NCBI RefSeq assembly: GCF_008312935.1
Contig: NZ_VSZO01000010.1
Coordinates: 372,001 to 436,000 of the forward strand
Source of the DNA: Roseiconus lacunae
Lineage (GTDB): Bacteria; Planctomycetota; Planctomycetia; Pirellulales; Pirellulaceae
DNA length: 64,000 nt
Direction: 5' to 3'
The number at the start of each line of letters is the position of its first letter. Within the stretch, counting starts at the first letter, position 1. Under the pieces are notes generated by a model. It was not told the DNA's origin and searched no databases. It was given only the letters and a program-made list of their open reading frames with translations. Positions 37,008 to 46,092 of the stretch are shown one piece after another. Both the position numbers and the translations under genes were made by a program.

Positions 37008-38795
37008 ATGCGATTTTCATTGGCGATTCTGCTCTGGGCTAGCGTTCAACTTCTCAGCCCACCGGTTGGGATAGCACAAACGGCAGATTCAAGCGTTCGC
37101 CCGGAACACCCGATGCTCCACAGTCTGATGGATGACGTCTGGGAATTCGAACTGCAAGAATCTCCAATGTTGGCGACGGACGTGGGAGACCCAAGAGGCC
37201 AGGACCAACTGGCATCGAACACATTGGATGATTTCAAACGTCGCGATCAACGTCGCGCCGGATTCCTCACACGGCTATCTAAGATCGATTTCGGAAGCCT
37301 TTCCCCTGGTGATCGGATTGACGCCGAATTGCTACAGCGAAAGCTTTCCGTAGATCGCTCCGACTACCAACTCGGCCTCCACCTGATGCCGATTAACAAC
37401 CGCGAAGGCTTCCATATTGGCTTGCCGGAACTTGCCCAAGCGATGAATCCGGATTCAAAAGTCGATTTCGAAAACTACATCTCTCGACTGCACGAATTTC
37501 CACGCTTTGTTGATGAACAGATCACGCTGATGCGTGAAGGACTCAAAGCAGGAATGGTTCAACCGGCGATCATCATGCGTGATAGTGCCGATCAGGCCGC
37601 CGCCCATGTGATCGACGATCCACAACAATCGCTGTTCTTGACCAACATCAGCGAAGAATCAATTGAGAAACTCCCACCGGAACAATGGTCACCACTTCGC
37701 TTGCAGATCATTGATGCGATCAAGACAAGCGTCATTCCATCGTATGCCAAATTCGAAACCTTTTTGCGTGACGAATACGTCCCCGGCTGCAGTGGCAATA
37801 TCGCCGCCCGCGCACTTCCTCGCGGACAAGAGCTTTATCAATCGCAAGTGACCAAATTTACGACGCTCCCGATGACGCCCGCACAGCTACATCAAAAAGG
37901 GATCGACGAAAACGCACGCATTCGTCAGCAGATGGTTGCGATCAAGGAACAAGTAAAATTCGAGGGCGACCTACCGGCATTTATCGAACACCTACGTACC
38001 GACGAGCAGTTCTACCCCAAGACACCGGAAGAACTGATGAAGGAGGTCGCCTACATTCTGAAAAAAGCCGACGGCCGCCTTCCGACGTTATTCGGGAAAC
38101 TACCGCGGACACCCTATGGGCTTCGCAAGGTTCCCGACTATGTGGCCCCGCAAACGACGTCTGCCTACTACTGGCCACCGGCGGCCGACGGTTCTCGCGG
38201 CGGCTTCTATTACATCAATACCTACAACCTTTCTGCTCGGCCGCTTTATCAACTCGAAGCTCTTTCCCTACACGAAGCCGTCCCCGGACATCACCTTCAG
38301 CTTGCTCTACAAGCCGAACTCGAAGGCCTGCATCCGATCCGCAAACAAAGCTATTTCCCAGCATTTATCGAAGGCTGGGCGTTGTACTGTGAACGCCTTG
38401 GTGGTGAATTGGGATTCTACAAAGATCCCTATCAAGAGTTTGGCCGATTGAGCATGGAAGCGTGGCGAGCGAGTCGCCTGGTCGTCGACACCGGCATTCA
38501 TGCCATGGGCTGGACGCGCGAACAAGCGATCAATTACATGCTCGACAATACGGCACTATCAAAGCACAACGTCGTCGCCGAAGTCGATCGCTACATCGGT
38601 TGGCCGGGCCAAGCGCTCGCCTACAAGGTGGGTGAGTTGTTCATCAGCGACCTACGTAAACGGGCGGAAGAAAAACTTGGTGACAAGTTTGACCTCCGCG
38701 CCTTTCATGATTGCGTTTTAAAAGAAGGTTCGGTGCCACTCCCCGTGCTGGAACGGCAGGTGATCGCCTGGATCGAGCAGCAACGACAGCGCTGA
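37008..38795 (+). CDS. DUF885 family secreted metallopeptidase-like protein
   Basis: 595 residues from the ATG at 37008, with a signal peptide (RFSLAILLWASVQLLSPPVG). This is the DUF885 family, distant relatives of zinc peptidases. The metal site is in the helix LSLHEAVPGHHLQLALQAE, with the third ligand probably in the later helix FPAFIEGWALYCERLGGELG. Other family marks are SAYYWPPAADGS and YNLSARPLYQLEALSLHE. Extracytoplasmic; a peptide-cleaving role is inferred from family only. It directly follows the secreted coiled-coil protein gene. Confidence 0.9.
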   Translation: MRFSLAILLWASVQLLSPPVGIAQTADSSVRPEHPMLHSLMDDVWEFELQESPMLATDVGDPRGQDQLASNTLDDFKRRDQRRAGFLTRLSKIDFGSLSPGDRIDAELLQRKLSVDRSDYQLGLHLMPINNREGFHIGLPELAQAMNPDSKVDFENYISRLHEFPRFVDEQITLMREGLKAGMVQPAIIMRDSADQAAAHVIDDPQQSLFLTNISEESIEKLPPEQWSPLRLQIIDAIKTSVIPSYAKFETFLRDEYVPGCSGNIAARALPRGQELYQSQVTKFTTLPMTPAQLHQKGIDENARIRQQMVAIKEQVKFEGDLPAFIEHLRTDEQFYPKTPEELMKEVAYILKKADGRLPTLFGKLPRTPYGLRKVPDYVAPQTTSAYYWPPAADGSRGGFYYINTYNLSARPLYQLEALSLHEAVPGHHLQLALQAELEGLHPIRKQSYFPAFIEGWALYCERLGGELGFYKDPYQEFGRLSMEAWRASRLVVDTGIHAMGWTREQAINYMLDNTALSKHNVVAEVDRYIGWPGQALAYKVGELFISDLRKRAEEKLGDKFDLRAFHDCVLKEGSVPLPVLERQVIAWIEQQRQR

Positions 38796-38806
38796 TGCCC
38801 GCCCTA

Positions 38807-39583
38807 TTACCGACGCCGACGACGTGTTGAGACGATCACCCCGAGGCCTGACAGCACAGCAAGTGATCCAGGTTCCGGAATCGCGGTCACACTAAGCGTC
38901 TCGACCGTAAAGTCCAGTGAATATGAAAAAGGAGCACCACCTGTCCCTGTCGGTCGGGTGCCTCGAACAGTCCCGCTGGCGATTTCAAAGTCGGCTAAAT
39001 CGATAGTCGAAGGAAGATCTGTCGAACTGAATGCCGTCGCATCGTTGTCATTGAATTGAAGTGACATATAGCCGTCTTCGAGATTGCCATCGACATTGAT
39101 CTGCGTTCCCTGCTGACTGACCCAAGTGTCTTGCTCTCCATCGCTGATCGCGAGCGATTCAAATGGCAAAGCGCCTAATACCGGAACATAGTCATTGGCA
39201 ATTCCTGCATTGTAAGCGCCTTCATTTGTCAACGTTGAACCATTGATTTGAAATCGGAATCCCTGTGGAACCGCCTGAGCATATCCGGCGCCACTACCGG
39301 CAACGTCGCCATCGATGGTCGCATATGGCGTCGCGGACGTGTTCAGGAAAAAGTACCCTGTGATATTGTCGTCGACAGCGACCACTGTGTCATAAAGCAA
39401 TACATTCGGGTCAGCGAAGTTATTGTCGAACGCATTAGTGACCGTCCCCGTAAAATCGTACCGCACCAATTCAGCTTTCGCCTTAGATGAAGATCCGATC
39501 ACAAACATCGCCAGTGCACAGAACAACTTGCTTACGAAAAGTAATTTAGCCAGCCTCTGTCTTCGAAAGAATTGAATCCTCAC
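38807..39583 (-). CDS. PEP-CTERM sorting-domain protein
   Basis: 258 residues. N-terminal signal (LLFVSKLFCALAMFVIG), a mature region with beta-rich, low-charge sequence (RYDFTGTVTNAF, ITGYFFLNTSATPYAT, DGYMSLQFNDNDATAFSS), and a C-terminal PEP-CTERM tail: IPEPGSLAVLSGLGVIV plus STRRRRR. By family knowledge the tail is recognised and cleaved by an exosortase, with the protein moved to the surface or exopolysaccharide. No exosortase is in the window. Function of the mature part unknown. Convergent with the DUF885 gene. Confidence 0.9.
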   Translation of the reverse strand: MRIQFFRRQRLAKLLFVSKLFCALAMFVIGSSSKAKAELVRYDFTGTVTNAFDNNFADPNVLLYDTVVAVDDNITGYFFLNTSATPYATIDGDVAGSGAGYAQAVPQGFRFQINGSTLTNEGAYNAGIANDYVPVLGALPFESLAISDGEQDTWVSQQGTQINVDGNLEDGYMSLQFNDNDATAFSSTDLPSTIDLADFEIASGTVRGTRPTGTGGAPFSYSLDFTVETLSVTAIPEPGSLAVLSGLGVIVSTRRRRR

Positions 39584-39937
39584 TTTGCTTCGCCTCTCAA
39601 TATTTTTGTAATATCAAGCCATCGAATGATGGCTAGAAAGGGATGCCACAGCGGAACGGTTCCCCGCAACAAATCCCGATTGAAGATATGGGAATCAATG
39701 TAGGCAGAACGCCTGACGCCTGCTCGCAACTTGCGATAGATTGTCGACAAATCGCCAGTTTTTATGGGTCAAGTCCGAGACTGCGTCGCACTCATCGCAC
39801 TGTTTGATCTACTCATTTTTGAGAACGCGCAGGGCAACACGCTTCACTCAACTCGAACTACGGCGACTTCCTTATCAAGACATTTTGAAGACAACTTCAC
39901 TTGGCAAGCGTTTCATGATAGGCGCTACGTTGATTTT
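39584..39937. other. Intergenic gap between the two PEP-CTERM genes
   Basis: 354 bp, locally more AT-rich than its neighbours. It holds the promoter of the downstream PEP-CTERM gene (minus strand) but I see no recognisable element. Confidence 0.4.
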
Positions 39938-42820
39938 TCAACGCCGTTTCCGTCGTGTTATCAAGACCAACGACGAGAGGTACAGGCCCCACGTTGTGGA
40001 CGGTTCCGGAATCGCACTAACGGTCGCCGCGTAGCCAAGACTAAACCCATCCCCAACGCCACTGCTCGACCAACTGAGCTGCATCGTCAGCGTCGGATTG
40101 ACTTCGGTAATTTCACTGAATTCGATGGCTTGCGAGAAAAACAACTGAGCCTCGGCCAAGTTTGAAAAGCTCCATTCCTGATCGCCCATTGAGCTACCGA
40201 TGGTAACCATCATGGAGTCAAACCCATTGCCGGTCGCTTCAAAACTCTCCCACGCAATCAGAACATTTGATGATTCTTGTGAATCGTTGAACTGCAAAGT
40301 TGTTTCAATTGAAGTATCTATGACTCCCAGCGCTACTGATCCATACTCACCTCCGATCAGCCCTCGAACGACCTTCACTGTCGATTCCGTTGTGAGTTGA
40401 CTGGATGCCACTAGCGCCGACGATGCCAACAGCCCGGATTCATCTATCACCCCGGATTGGTCGGGGTAGAATGCACTCACATCGACAATCGAAAATGCAT
40501 CAGCAGTCGAACCACTACCGATGGTGCCATCGGAAAGAACGCTCGCCTCAACACTGGTGATCCCCTTCACGTCGGCCGAGATTTGTGTCCAAACTTGAAC
40601 TGGGTCATCGTTTTCGTCCCCTAACGCTCCGCGGACAGTTTCGGCAGTCGCCGTCACGAATCCCGAGACACCTTCACCGGTTGACCGTGCGATCGCTTGC
40701 CGACCTTCGGCGCTGCTAAATGCGTAGGCCTCGCCCTGATTGGTCGTCGCGGTCGCCTCTGAATTTGCCACACCACTACGCGATGACAAATACCGATCGT
40801 TTTCTCCCAACCCGAAGCCACCAATCGCTTCAGAGTATGCTTCGGCGTATTGGCCAATCCCAAGTGTCATCGCCGAAGCATTCGAGAGGGCGGAAGCTTC
40901 AAACGCATTGCCACCAGGAGCTTCGCTGTCGATGGCAAAGCCAGCATCGCCGCCATAAGCGAATGATTCGGCGAACGCTTCGGCGTTTTCCGAAACCGAG
41001 GAAGCGTCGGCGATTCCGCGACCTCCCTGACCGCCAATTGCACCAGCAACCCCATCGCCTCCCCAACCTCCACCTGCGTACGCATACGTCGAAGCCGTCC
41101 CGGTGTTGCGAAGTATCACCGACGATGATGCTTCCGCACCGCTACCGCCAACGCCACTGCTGTTGACTCGATCGCCACCCTGCCCACCGTACGCAAAACC
41201 CCAAAGCGTTGAATCCGAATTGTCATTATTTGCCGACAGCGAGCTCATCGCATCCCCGGCGGCCCCGATGTTTCCTGTCCCGAAATCGCTTTGGTAGCCG
41301 ACGTCACCCGAGTCACCACCTTGAACGATCTGTTCAACAAATGTCTGACCGGTAGAACTGAGAGACTGTGCCGTCACTTGATTGATGATCTCGACCGATG
41401 CACCATCGCCGGAATTCCCATTACCGCCGATAACATCACCCCCACTACCTCCCTGAAAGTAGCCATAAGCATTTGCCAGACCTTCGACAGTCGTTGCCGA
41501 AACACTTCCTCCGGCAGTTGCACCAGCACCACCGGTACCTCCCACTTCATCGAATGCCAATCCACCATCACCACCAAACGCATGACCTTGAAGAGTGACA
41601 TCGTCGGATCCAGAGGTTGTGGCCGAAAGATCGATTGTTGCCTGCCCCCCTTTCCCTCCTGTACCGGTCCCAGACCGAATCCAACCACCGGAACCACCCC
41701 AAGCAACATCATAAGCATCGATCATCCCGTCGGTGGTTACCAAGTCTGTCATCGCCGATGCATCCCCCCCCTGGCCGCCGTCAGATCCTCCGACACCATC
41801 CCCTGACTCTCCGCCTCGCGTTTCGCTGTAGGTAAAAAGCGTTCCAGTTTGTGTGCTGACTATCTTCGACGATGCATCACCTCCGTTGCCCGATGTTCCG
41901 GTATTGTCGTCGCGGGAGCCACCACTACCAGCAAACGAATAGAGTGAAACGGCCGCTTCGGCAGCATCAAGATTTTTCGAAAACTCATTGATCGCTTGCC
42001 CCCCAAGTCCCGCAATCCCTGCTTGCGCATTGCCACCAGCCCCGGCATAGATAGTCTGAGTGATATTCACGTCTCCAGACTCCTGAACGCTCACGCTGAT
42101 CGCGTCTTGAAGAGTCCCGTTTCCTCCCCGACCCCCGTTTCCTGTTCCGATCCCGTTTCCTCCATTTCCACCTTGGACCTCAACGAGCGAGTCTGCTCCA
42201 GTAATTCCGATGGCCGAAGATTTAACGCCGATGATCGATGCATCCTGCCCGCTTCCGCCATTTGCATTCCCTGCAAGTGCATCACCGCCGCTACCGCCGA
42301 TCACCGTTAGTGCCGCTCTCGCCCTACCATCGCTCGATATTGCGATGGCGCCGTCAGCGAGTGCGGTTGCGATTCCGCCGTCGCCTCCGTCACCAGCGAG
42401 ACCATCAGCCCCGGTTCCAACGCCGAATCCCCCGATACCTCCATCGCCACCGTTGCCGGCTGAGATTTGCAAATCAGCTACGATCCGCCCGGTACCTTCC
42501 GAACGAATGCTGCCACTCGCATCACCACCGTTTCCTCCGCGCCCACCGGAACCTCCATCGAATGTTTCGGATAACGCGTTTCCTCCATCGCCTCCACGCC
42601 CGCCATTACCAGCTACCAATCCGCGATAGAGTTCGCCGATCGCATCAATCGCTTCGCTGATCGATGCACCAATTCCACCATCCGTTCCTACTTGCCCGGG
42701 ATCCAAGCTTGCTCCGTTCACCCCATCGGTTCCGTCATCCGCTTGCGTCGTCACCCGCTGACCAAATGAATTTGATGCACAGACGCAAACAAGAAGAACA
42801 ACACAAACTCGAATCATCAA
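39938..42820 (-). CDS. Glycine-rich repeat protein with PEP-CTERM anchor
   Basis: 960 residues. Signal peptide (MMIRVCVVLLVCVCASNSFG), then about 600 residues of imperfect repeats rich in GGxGGxGG blocks (AGNGGRGGDGG, GGSGGRGGNGGDAS, GGTGGAGATAGG), spaced by 25-40 residues of Ser/Thr/Ala-rich beta sequence. Residues about 680-930 form a non-repetitive beta-rich domain. The C-terminus is a PEP-CTERM tail (IPEPSTTWGLYLSSLVLI, then TRRKRR). The pattern resembles mycobacterial PE_PGRS and other glycine-rich surface proteins by composition only, and suggests a beta-solenoid. Probably exposed on the cell surface or in the matrix. Next to a second, unrelated PEP-CTERM gene. Confidence 0.88.
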   Translation of the reverse strand: MMIRVCVVLLVCVCASNSFGQRVTTQADDGTDGVNGASLDPGQVGTDGGIGASISEAIDAIGELYRGLVAGNGGRGGDGGNALSETFDGGSGGRGGNGGDASGSIRSEGTGRIVADLQISAGNGGDGGIGGFGVGTGADGLAGDGGDGGIATALADGAIAISSDGRARAALTVIGGSGGDALAGNANGGSGQDASIIGVKSSAIGITGADSLVEVQGGNGGNGIGTGNGGRGGNGTLQDAISVSVQESGDVNITQTIYAGAGGNAQAGIAGLGGQAINEFSKNLDAAEAAVSLYSFAGSGGSRDDNTGTSGNGGDASSKIVSTQTGTLFTYSETRGGESGDGVGGSDGGQGGDASAMTDLVTTDGMIDAYDVAWGGSGGWIRSGTGTGGKGGQATIDLSATTSGSDDVTLQGHAFGGDGGLAFDEVGGTGGAGATAGGSVSATTVEGLANAYGYFQGGSGGDVIGGNGNSGDGASVEIINQVTAQSLSSTGQTFVEQIVQGGDSGDVGYQSDFGTGNIGAAGDAMSSLSANNDNSDSTLWGFAYGGQGGDRVNSSGVGGSGAEASSSVILRNTGTASTYAYAGGGWGGDGVAGAIGGQGGRGIADASSVSENAEAFAESFAYGGDAGFAIDSEAPGGNAFEASALSNASAMTLGIGQYAEAYSEAIGGFGLGENDRYLSSRSGVANSEATATTNQGEAYAFSSAEGRQAIARSTGEGVSGFVTATAETVRGALGDENDDPVQVWTQISADVKGITSVEASVLSDGTIGSGSTADAFSIVDVSAFYPDQSGVIDESGLLASSALVASSQLTTESTVKVVRGLIGGEYGSVALGVIDTSIETTLQFNDSQESSNVLIAWESFEATGNGFDSMMVTIGSSMGDQEWSFSNLAEAQLFFSQAIEFSEITEVNPTLTMQLSWSSSGVGDGFSLGYAATVSAIPEPSTTWGLYLSSLVLITRRKRR
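40900..42730 (-). repeat. Internal Gly-rich coding repeats of the PEP-CTERM protein
   Basis: Roughly a dozen imperfect units, each with one or two GGxGG blocks followed by a segment with alternating Ala/Ser/Thr residues. The period is about 40-50 codons. The repeats have diverged in DNA and protein, so they are old rather than a recent tandem expansion. Confidence 0.7.
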
Positions 42821-43285
42821 ATCTATCCTGAGACGCGGATCAAACGGGCAGCCCTGCTAAACCAAGCCGATGGCGAGCAATCTTTACTGCAGCGACGCCA
42901 GTCCAATTTCGACGAGTATAACTCAACGAAACGACCACCGGGGGGGGATGATGCCAAAGCGAAAAAAGAGTGGATGGTTTACGCCACCGTGAACAAGCAG
43001 ACCGAAAGCAGATGCCTTCAAGAAAAATCAGCAGCGGCTTGACGAGTATGCAATTCAATCTCGTCGTCTATCTGAAAGATCGACCCCGTCACGATTACGA
43101 TCTCTCCCGGCTGGTGCGATCGCTAAAGCGTCACGCTCCTGCTTCATGACGGCATGCGTGACAGTTGACTCCGCTCCGAAGGTTGACGCAACGGAACATC
43201 CAATGCCGGACTGCGGGCAACGACACCCTGATCGGTGTTGACGGCAAACATTGACTTCAAAGAGGTCCGCCTTTGACCCGAACGA
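42821..43285. other. Intergenic region between Gly-rich PEP-CTERM gene and ribBA
   Basis: About 465 bp. It contains an eight-G run near 42950 and Lys-rich frames without start codons. Nothing recognised. Confidence 0.4.
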
Positions 43286-44566
43286 CTAGCTGAGCTCGGG
43301 CAACTGGTGGCCCATCTTCTCACGCTTGGTTTCGAGGTAGTGCTTGTTGTGCTCGTTGGCCGGCGGAACGATCGGCACTTGGTCCACCAACTTCAAATCG
43401 AAGCCGCGCAAGTTGAACGCTTGACGTTTCTTCGGATTGTTCGTCAGCAAACGGACTTCGCTAATCCCGAGGTCCTTCAAGATCTGTAGGCCGACGCCGT
43501 AGTCACGCATGTCGGCCTTGAATCCGAGTGCATGGTTTGCTTCGACGGTATCAAGCCCCTGGTCTTGAAGGGCATACGCTTTGATCTTCTCCGCCAGCCC
43601 GATGCCGCGACCTTCCTGAGGCAAATAAACGAGCGCACCGCGCCCTTCGGCCCTGATCATTTCCAGCGCCATGTGAAGCTGGTCTCCACAGTCACATCGC
43701 AACGAAGAAATCAAGTCACCGGTAAAGCAACTGCTGTGCATTCGGACCAGCGGCGGCTGTTGGCCTTCGTCATCGTGGGTCAAGTCTCCGAGTGTGAGCG
43801 CGATCGGTTCTTGGGCTTCAAAGTCAACCGAATAGACGATGACTTGAAACTCGCCATACTTAGTCGGCAGACGCGATTGTGCGGCGCGGCTGACCAGCTT
43901 CTCACTCACGCGACGATGGGCAATCAATTGCTCGATGCTGACGATTTTGAGTGAATGCTTTTTGGCAATCTCGATCAGTTCCGCGCGACTGGCTCGATCC
44001 CCTTCTTCGTTCAAGATTTCGCACAAGACACCGGCCGGTTGCAACCCAGCCATTCGGGCCAAATCCACGGACGCTTCGGTGTGCCCGGCGCGGCGAAGGA
44101 CGCCACCTTTCTTGGCAATCAGGGGATAGACGTGGCCGGGGCGAACAAAATCGCTTACCTGGCACTCGGGATCGGCGATCCGCAGGATCGTTTCGCTTCG
44201 TTCAGCCGCCGTGATGCCGGTCCGTGCCGTTGCGATGTCGATCGGCGTGACAAAGGCGGTGCGAAGCGGCGCATTGTTATCGGGAACGACCGGGGTCAAT
44301 TCCAGTTTTTTGCCGACTTCGGGAAGGATCGGCACACAGAGTTGCCCCCGCCCGCTGAGCATGAAATTCACCACTTCGGGAGTAGCTTTTTCAGCAGCAC
44401 AAACGAAGTCGCCTTCGTTTTCTCGATCTTCGGCATCGACAACGACGACGACCTCGCCGCGGCGAATGGCCTCGACGGCTTCGGGAATGGTGTTCAGGCA
44501 CAGATCTTCGCCGCTATCGTCGGCAAGCGAATCATCAATCGGCAACGAATCGTTTTCAGGCATCAT
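43286..44566 (-). CDS. ribBA: Bifunctional 3,4-dihydroxy-2-butanone 4-phosphate synthase / GTP cyclohydrolase II
   Basis: 426 residues, two riboflavin-pathway enzymes in one protein. RibB half, about 25-225: VVDAEDRENEGDFVCAAE (the acidic metal site), GRGQLCVPI, ATARTGITAAERSETI, VRPGHVYPL, RRAGHTEASVDLARMAG. RibA half, about 230-426: LVRMHSSCFTGDLISSLRCD with the CxC zinc ligands, LVYLPQEGRGIGLAEKI and LLTNNPKKRQAF. It makes both riboflavin precursors from ribulose 5-phosphate and GTP. No FMN riboswitch is visible upstream and no other rib gene is adjacent. A 20-residue acidic N-terminal extension precedes the first domain. Confidence 0.97.
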   Translation of the reverse strand: MMPENDSLPIDDSLADDSGEDLCLNTIPEAVEAIRRGEVVVVVDAEDRENEGDFVCAAEKATPEVVNFMLSGRGQLCVPILPEVGKKLELTPVVPDNNAPLRTAFVTPIDIATARTGITAAERSETILRIADPECQVSDFVRPGHVYPLIAKKGGVLRRAGHTEASVDLARMAGLQPAGVLCEILNEEGDRASRAELIEIAKKHSLKIVSIEQLIAHRRVSEKLVSRAAQSRLPTKYGEFQVIVYSVDFEAQEPIALTLGDLTHDDEGQQPPLVRMHSSCFTGDLISSLRCDCGDQLHMALEMIRAEGRGALVYLPQEGRGIGLAEKIKAYALQDQGLDTVEANHALGFKADMRDYGVGLQILKDLGISEVRLLTNNPKKRQAFNLRGFDLKLVDQVPIVPPANEHNKHYLETKREKMGHQLPELS

Positions 44567-45017
44567 GAATCATGGGACTGGGCGAATTTGAACACACCAC
44601 TATTATACGCTTGGGCCTTCATTACTAGTGCTCTCTTGCCCGTGCAGGTTCGGGTTTCAACAAAACAGCTGCCGTCGTCCTCCGATCGTTTACAGTGACG
44701 CTCGCCGGCAGCGCGTCAGGAAGACTGATGATCAGCAATGGTGCAGGGTTTCCACCTTGATTTTTCACAAGCCGGTTGACCGTCCCCGACGGTCTCACGG
44801 GAATCCATGCACTCGTGTTTCGTCACCATCCGAAATTAGGATTACCGAATGGCGTTCGCCACGGATACTCCGCAACGACCAGGCTCGCGCCCGTCGGCTA
44901 GTCGGTCACACCGAAGTTCACATCAATACCATGCGTTAGCCGCATCGGATCGGTGTGCTGTTTTGAGCTAACCGATCGAAATTCCCATCAACCGTGCCCC
45001 GACGAATTCCCAGGTTC
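44567..45017. other. Divergent intergenic region between ribBA and esterase gene
   Basis: 450 bp holding a copy of the dispersed repeat (44849-44910). No FMN riboswitch conserved boxes on either strand. Confidence 0.45.
44849..44910. repeat. Dispersed intergenic repeat (copy C)
   Basis: Shares the 14-base block GGCGTTCGCCACGG with copy A (13033-13121), followed by CGCAA, ACC, GG and CGCCCGTCGGCT in the same order. The right part is diverged. Confidence 0.55.
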
Positions 45018-45950
45018 ATGAAAAAGCTTCATGCAGTTTCGTTTCTTTGGGTTGCACTTGTTCCTTCGGCAACCACTGCCTTCGCAGGTGAGGGCATTAC
45101 AAAGTACGCCGACGTCAAGTACGACGACGTCGCAGACGCCCATCAGGGGCATGCCGGCTTATGCGACGTCTATCTTCCGCAAATGGGCGATCGAGCCAAT
45201 GAGCCGCCGCAACGTCACCCCGTCGTTCTGGTCGTTCACGGGGGCGGCTGGATGACCGGAGACAAGTGGACGATGCACCGCCACGCAAGCGAGCTTGCTA
45301 AACGAGGGATCGCTGCCGTCTCGATTAACTATCGCCTGGCGCCGACGTCGAAATTTCCAGACCAGGTCGACGACGTCCGAAGCGCGTTGGTGTGGCTGTC
45401 GGAACATGCCGACCGCTACCGATTCGATCTTAATCGCGTTGGCCTTTACGGCTATTCGGCCGGCGGGCATTTGGTTTCCCTCGTCGCAACACTATGCGAT
45501 GAACCCTGGGAACGGGTACGGCATAGCACCCGATGGGAGGAAAATGACCCTCGTTGGAAAAAGCTGCCAGCAATCCAAGCGGTGTGTGCGGGTGGCCCGC
45601 CAACCGATTTTCGCAACATGCCCCCGGAAAGCCTCGCGCTTGCGTACTTTCTGGGCGGATCACGAAAAGAGAAACCCGAAACGTACGTCGCAGCCTCTCC
45701 GATCTGCTTTGCGTCGAAAAATGACCCAACCTTCAAGATCATCCACGGTGAAAAGGACGTACTGGTCGCACTCTCCAACGCAACCGACTTTCACCAAGCT
45801 CTGCTCGATGCGAAGGCCAAATCATCTCTGCAGACCATGCCCAACAAGGGCCACATGATGGCGTTCTTCAGTCCTCAATTGACCAAGGGGATGCTGATAT
45901 TCTTTGACCGAGAACTCCGTTCAGTCGTATCCGACGACGACACTCCCTGA
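45018..45950 (+). CDS. Secreted alpha/beta-hydrolase esterase (BD-FAE / lipase type)
   Basis: 310 residues from the ATG at 45018 (a GTG at 44994 is less likely). Signal peptide LHAVSFLWVALVPSATTAFA. Hydrolase motifs: oxyanion HGGGWMTGDKW, nucleophile GYSAGGHLVSLVA, Asp candidate in HGEKDVLVALSNA and catalytic His in PNKGHMMAFFS. The HGGGW box and spacing are those of carboxylesterases used on acetylated or feruloylated polysaccharides. Extracytoplasmic. Substrate not determined. Confidence 0.88.
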   Translation: MKKLHAVSFLWVALVPSATTAFAGEGITKYADVKYDDVADAHQGHAGLCDVYLPQMGDRANEPPQRHPVVLVVHGGGWMTGDKWTMHRHASELAKRGIAAVSINYRLAPTSKFPDQVDDVRSALVWLSEHADRYRFDLNRVGLYGYSAGGHLVSLVATLCDEPWERVRHSTRWEENDPRWKKLPAIQAVCAGGPPTDFRNMPPESLALAYFLGGSRKEKPETYVAASPICFASKNDPTFKIIHGEKDVLVALSNATDFHQALLDAKAKSSLQTMPNKGHMMAFFSPQLTKGMLIFFDRELRSVVSDDDTP

Positions 45951-46092
45951 ATGAGTGGTGTCGCTCGCCGCCCACCGCACGTCGTTAAAGTCAACGCAAT
46001 CGATACGACAGCGACAATTCTTTCGCTCGTCAAATCACGCATGACCCGCTGTCGATGAATGCCAACAGGACTGGTTTTTCTTTAATCGACAT

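Noticed and set aside
42238-42660. Long open frames on the plus strand opposite the Gly-rich repeats
   Set aside because: They are antisense readings of GGN codons (Pro/Arg/His-rich), an effect of the repeat composition.
42842-43039. Plus-strand Lys-rich open frame (contains STKRPPGG and EWMVYATV)
   Set aside because: No start codon with ribosome site and no recognisable homology; crosses a G8 run. At most a gene remnant.
44567-45017. Possible FMN riboswitch upstream of ribBA
   Set aside because: The conserved AGGGT, GGGGTGAA and CCGAC-type blocks are not present on the minus strand.
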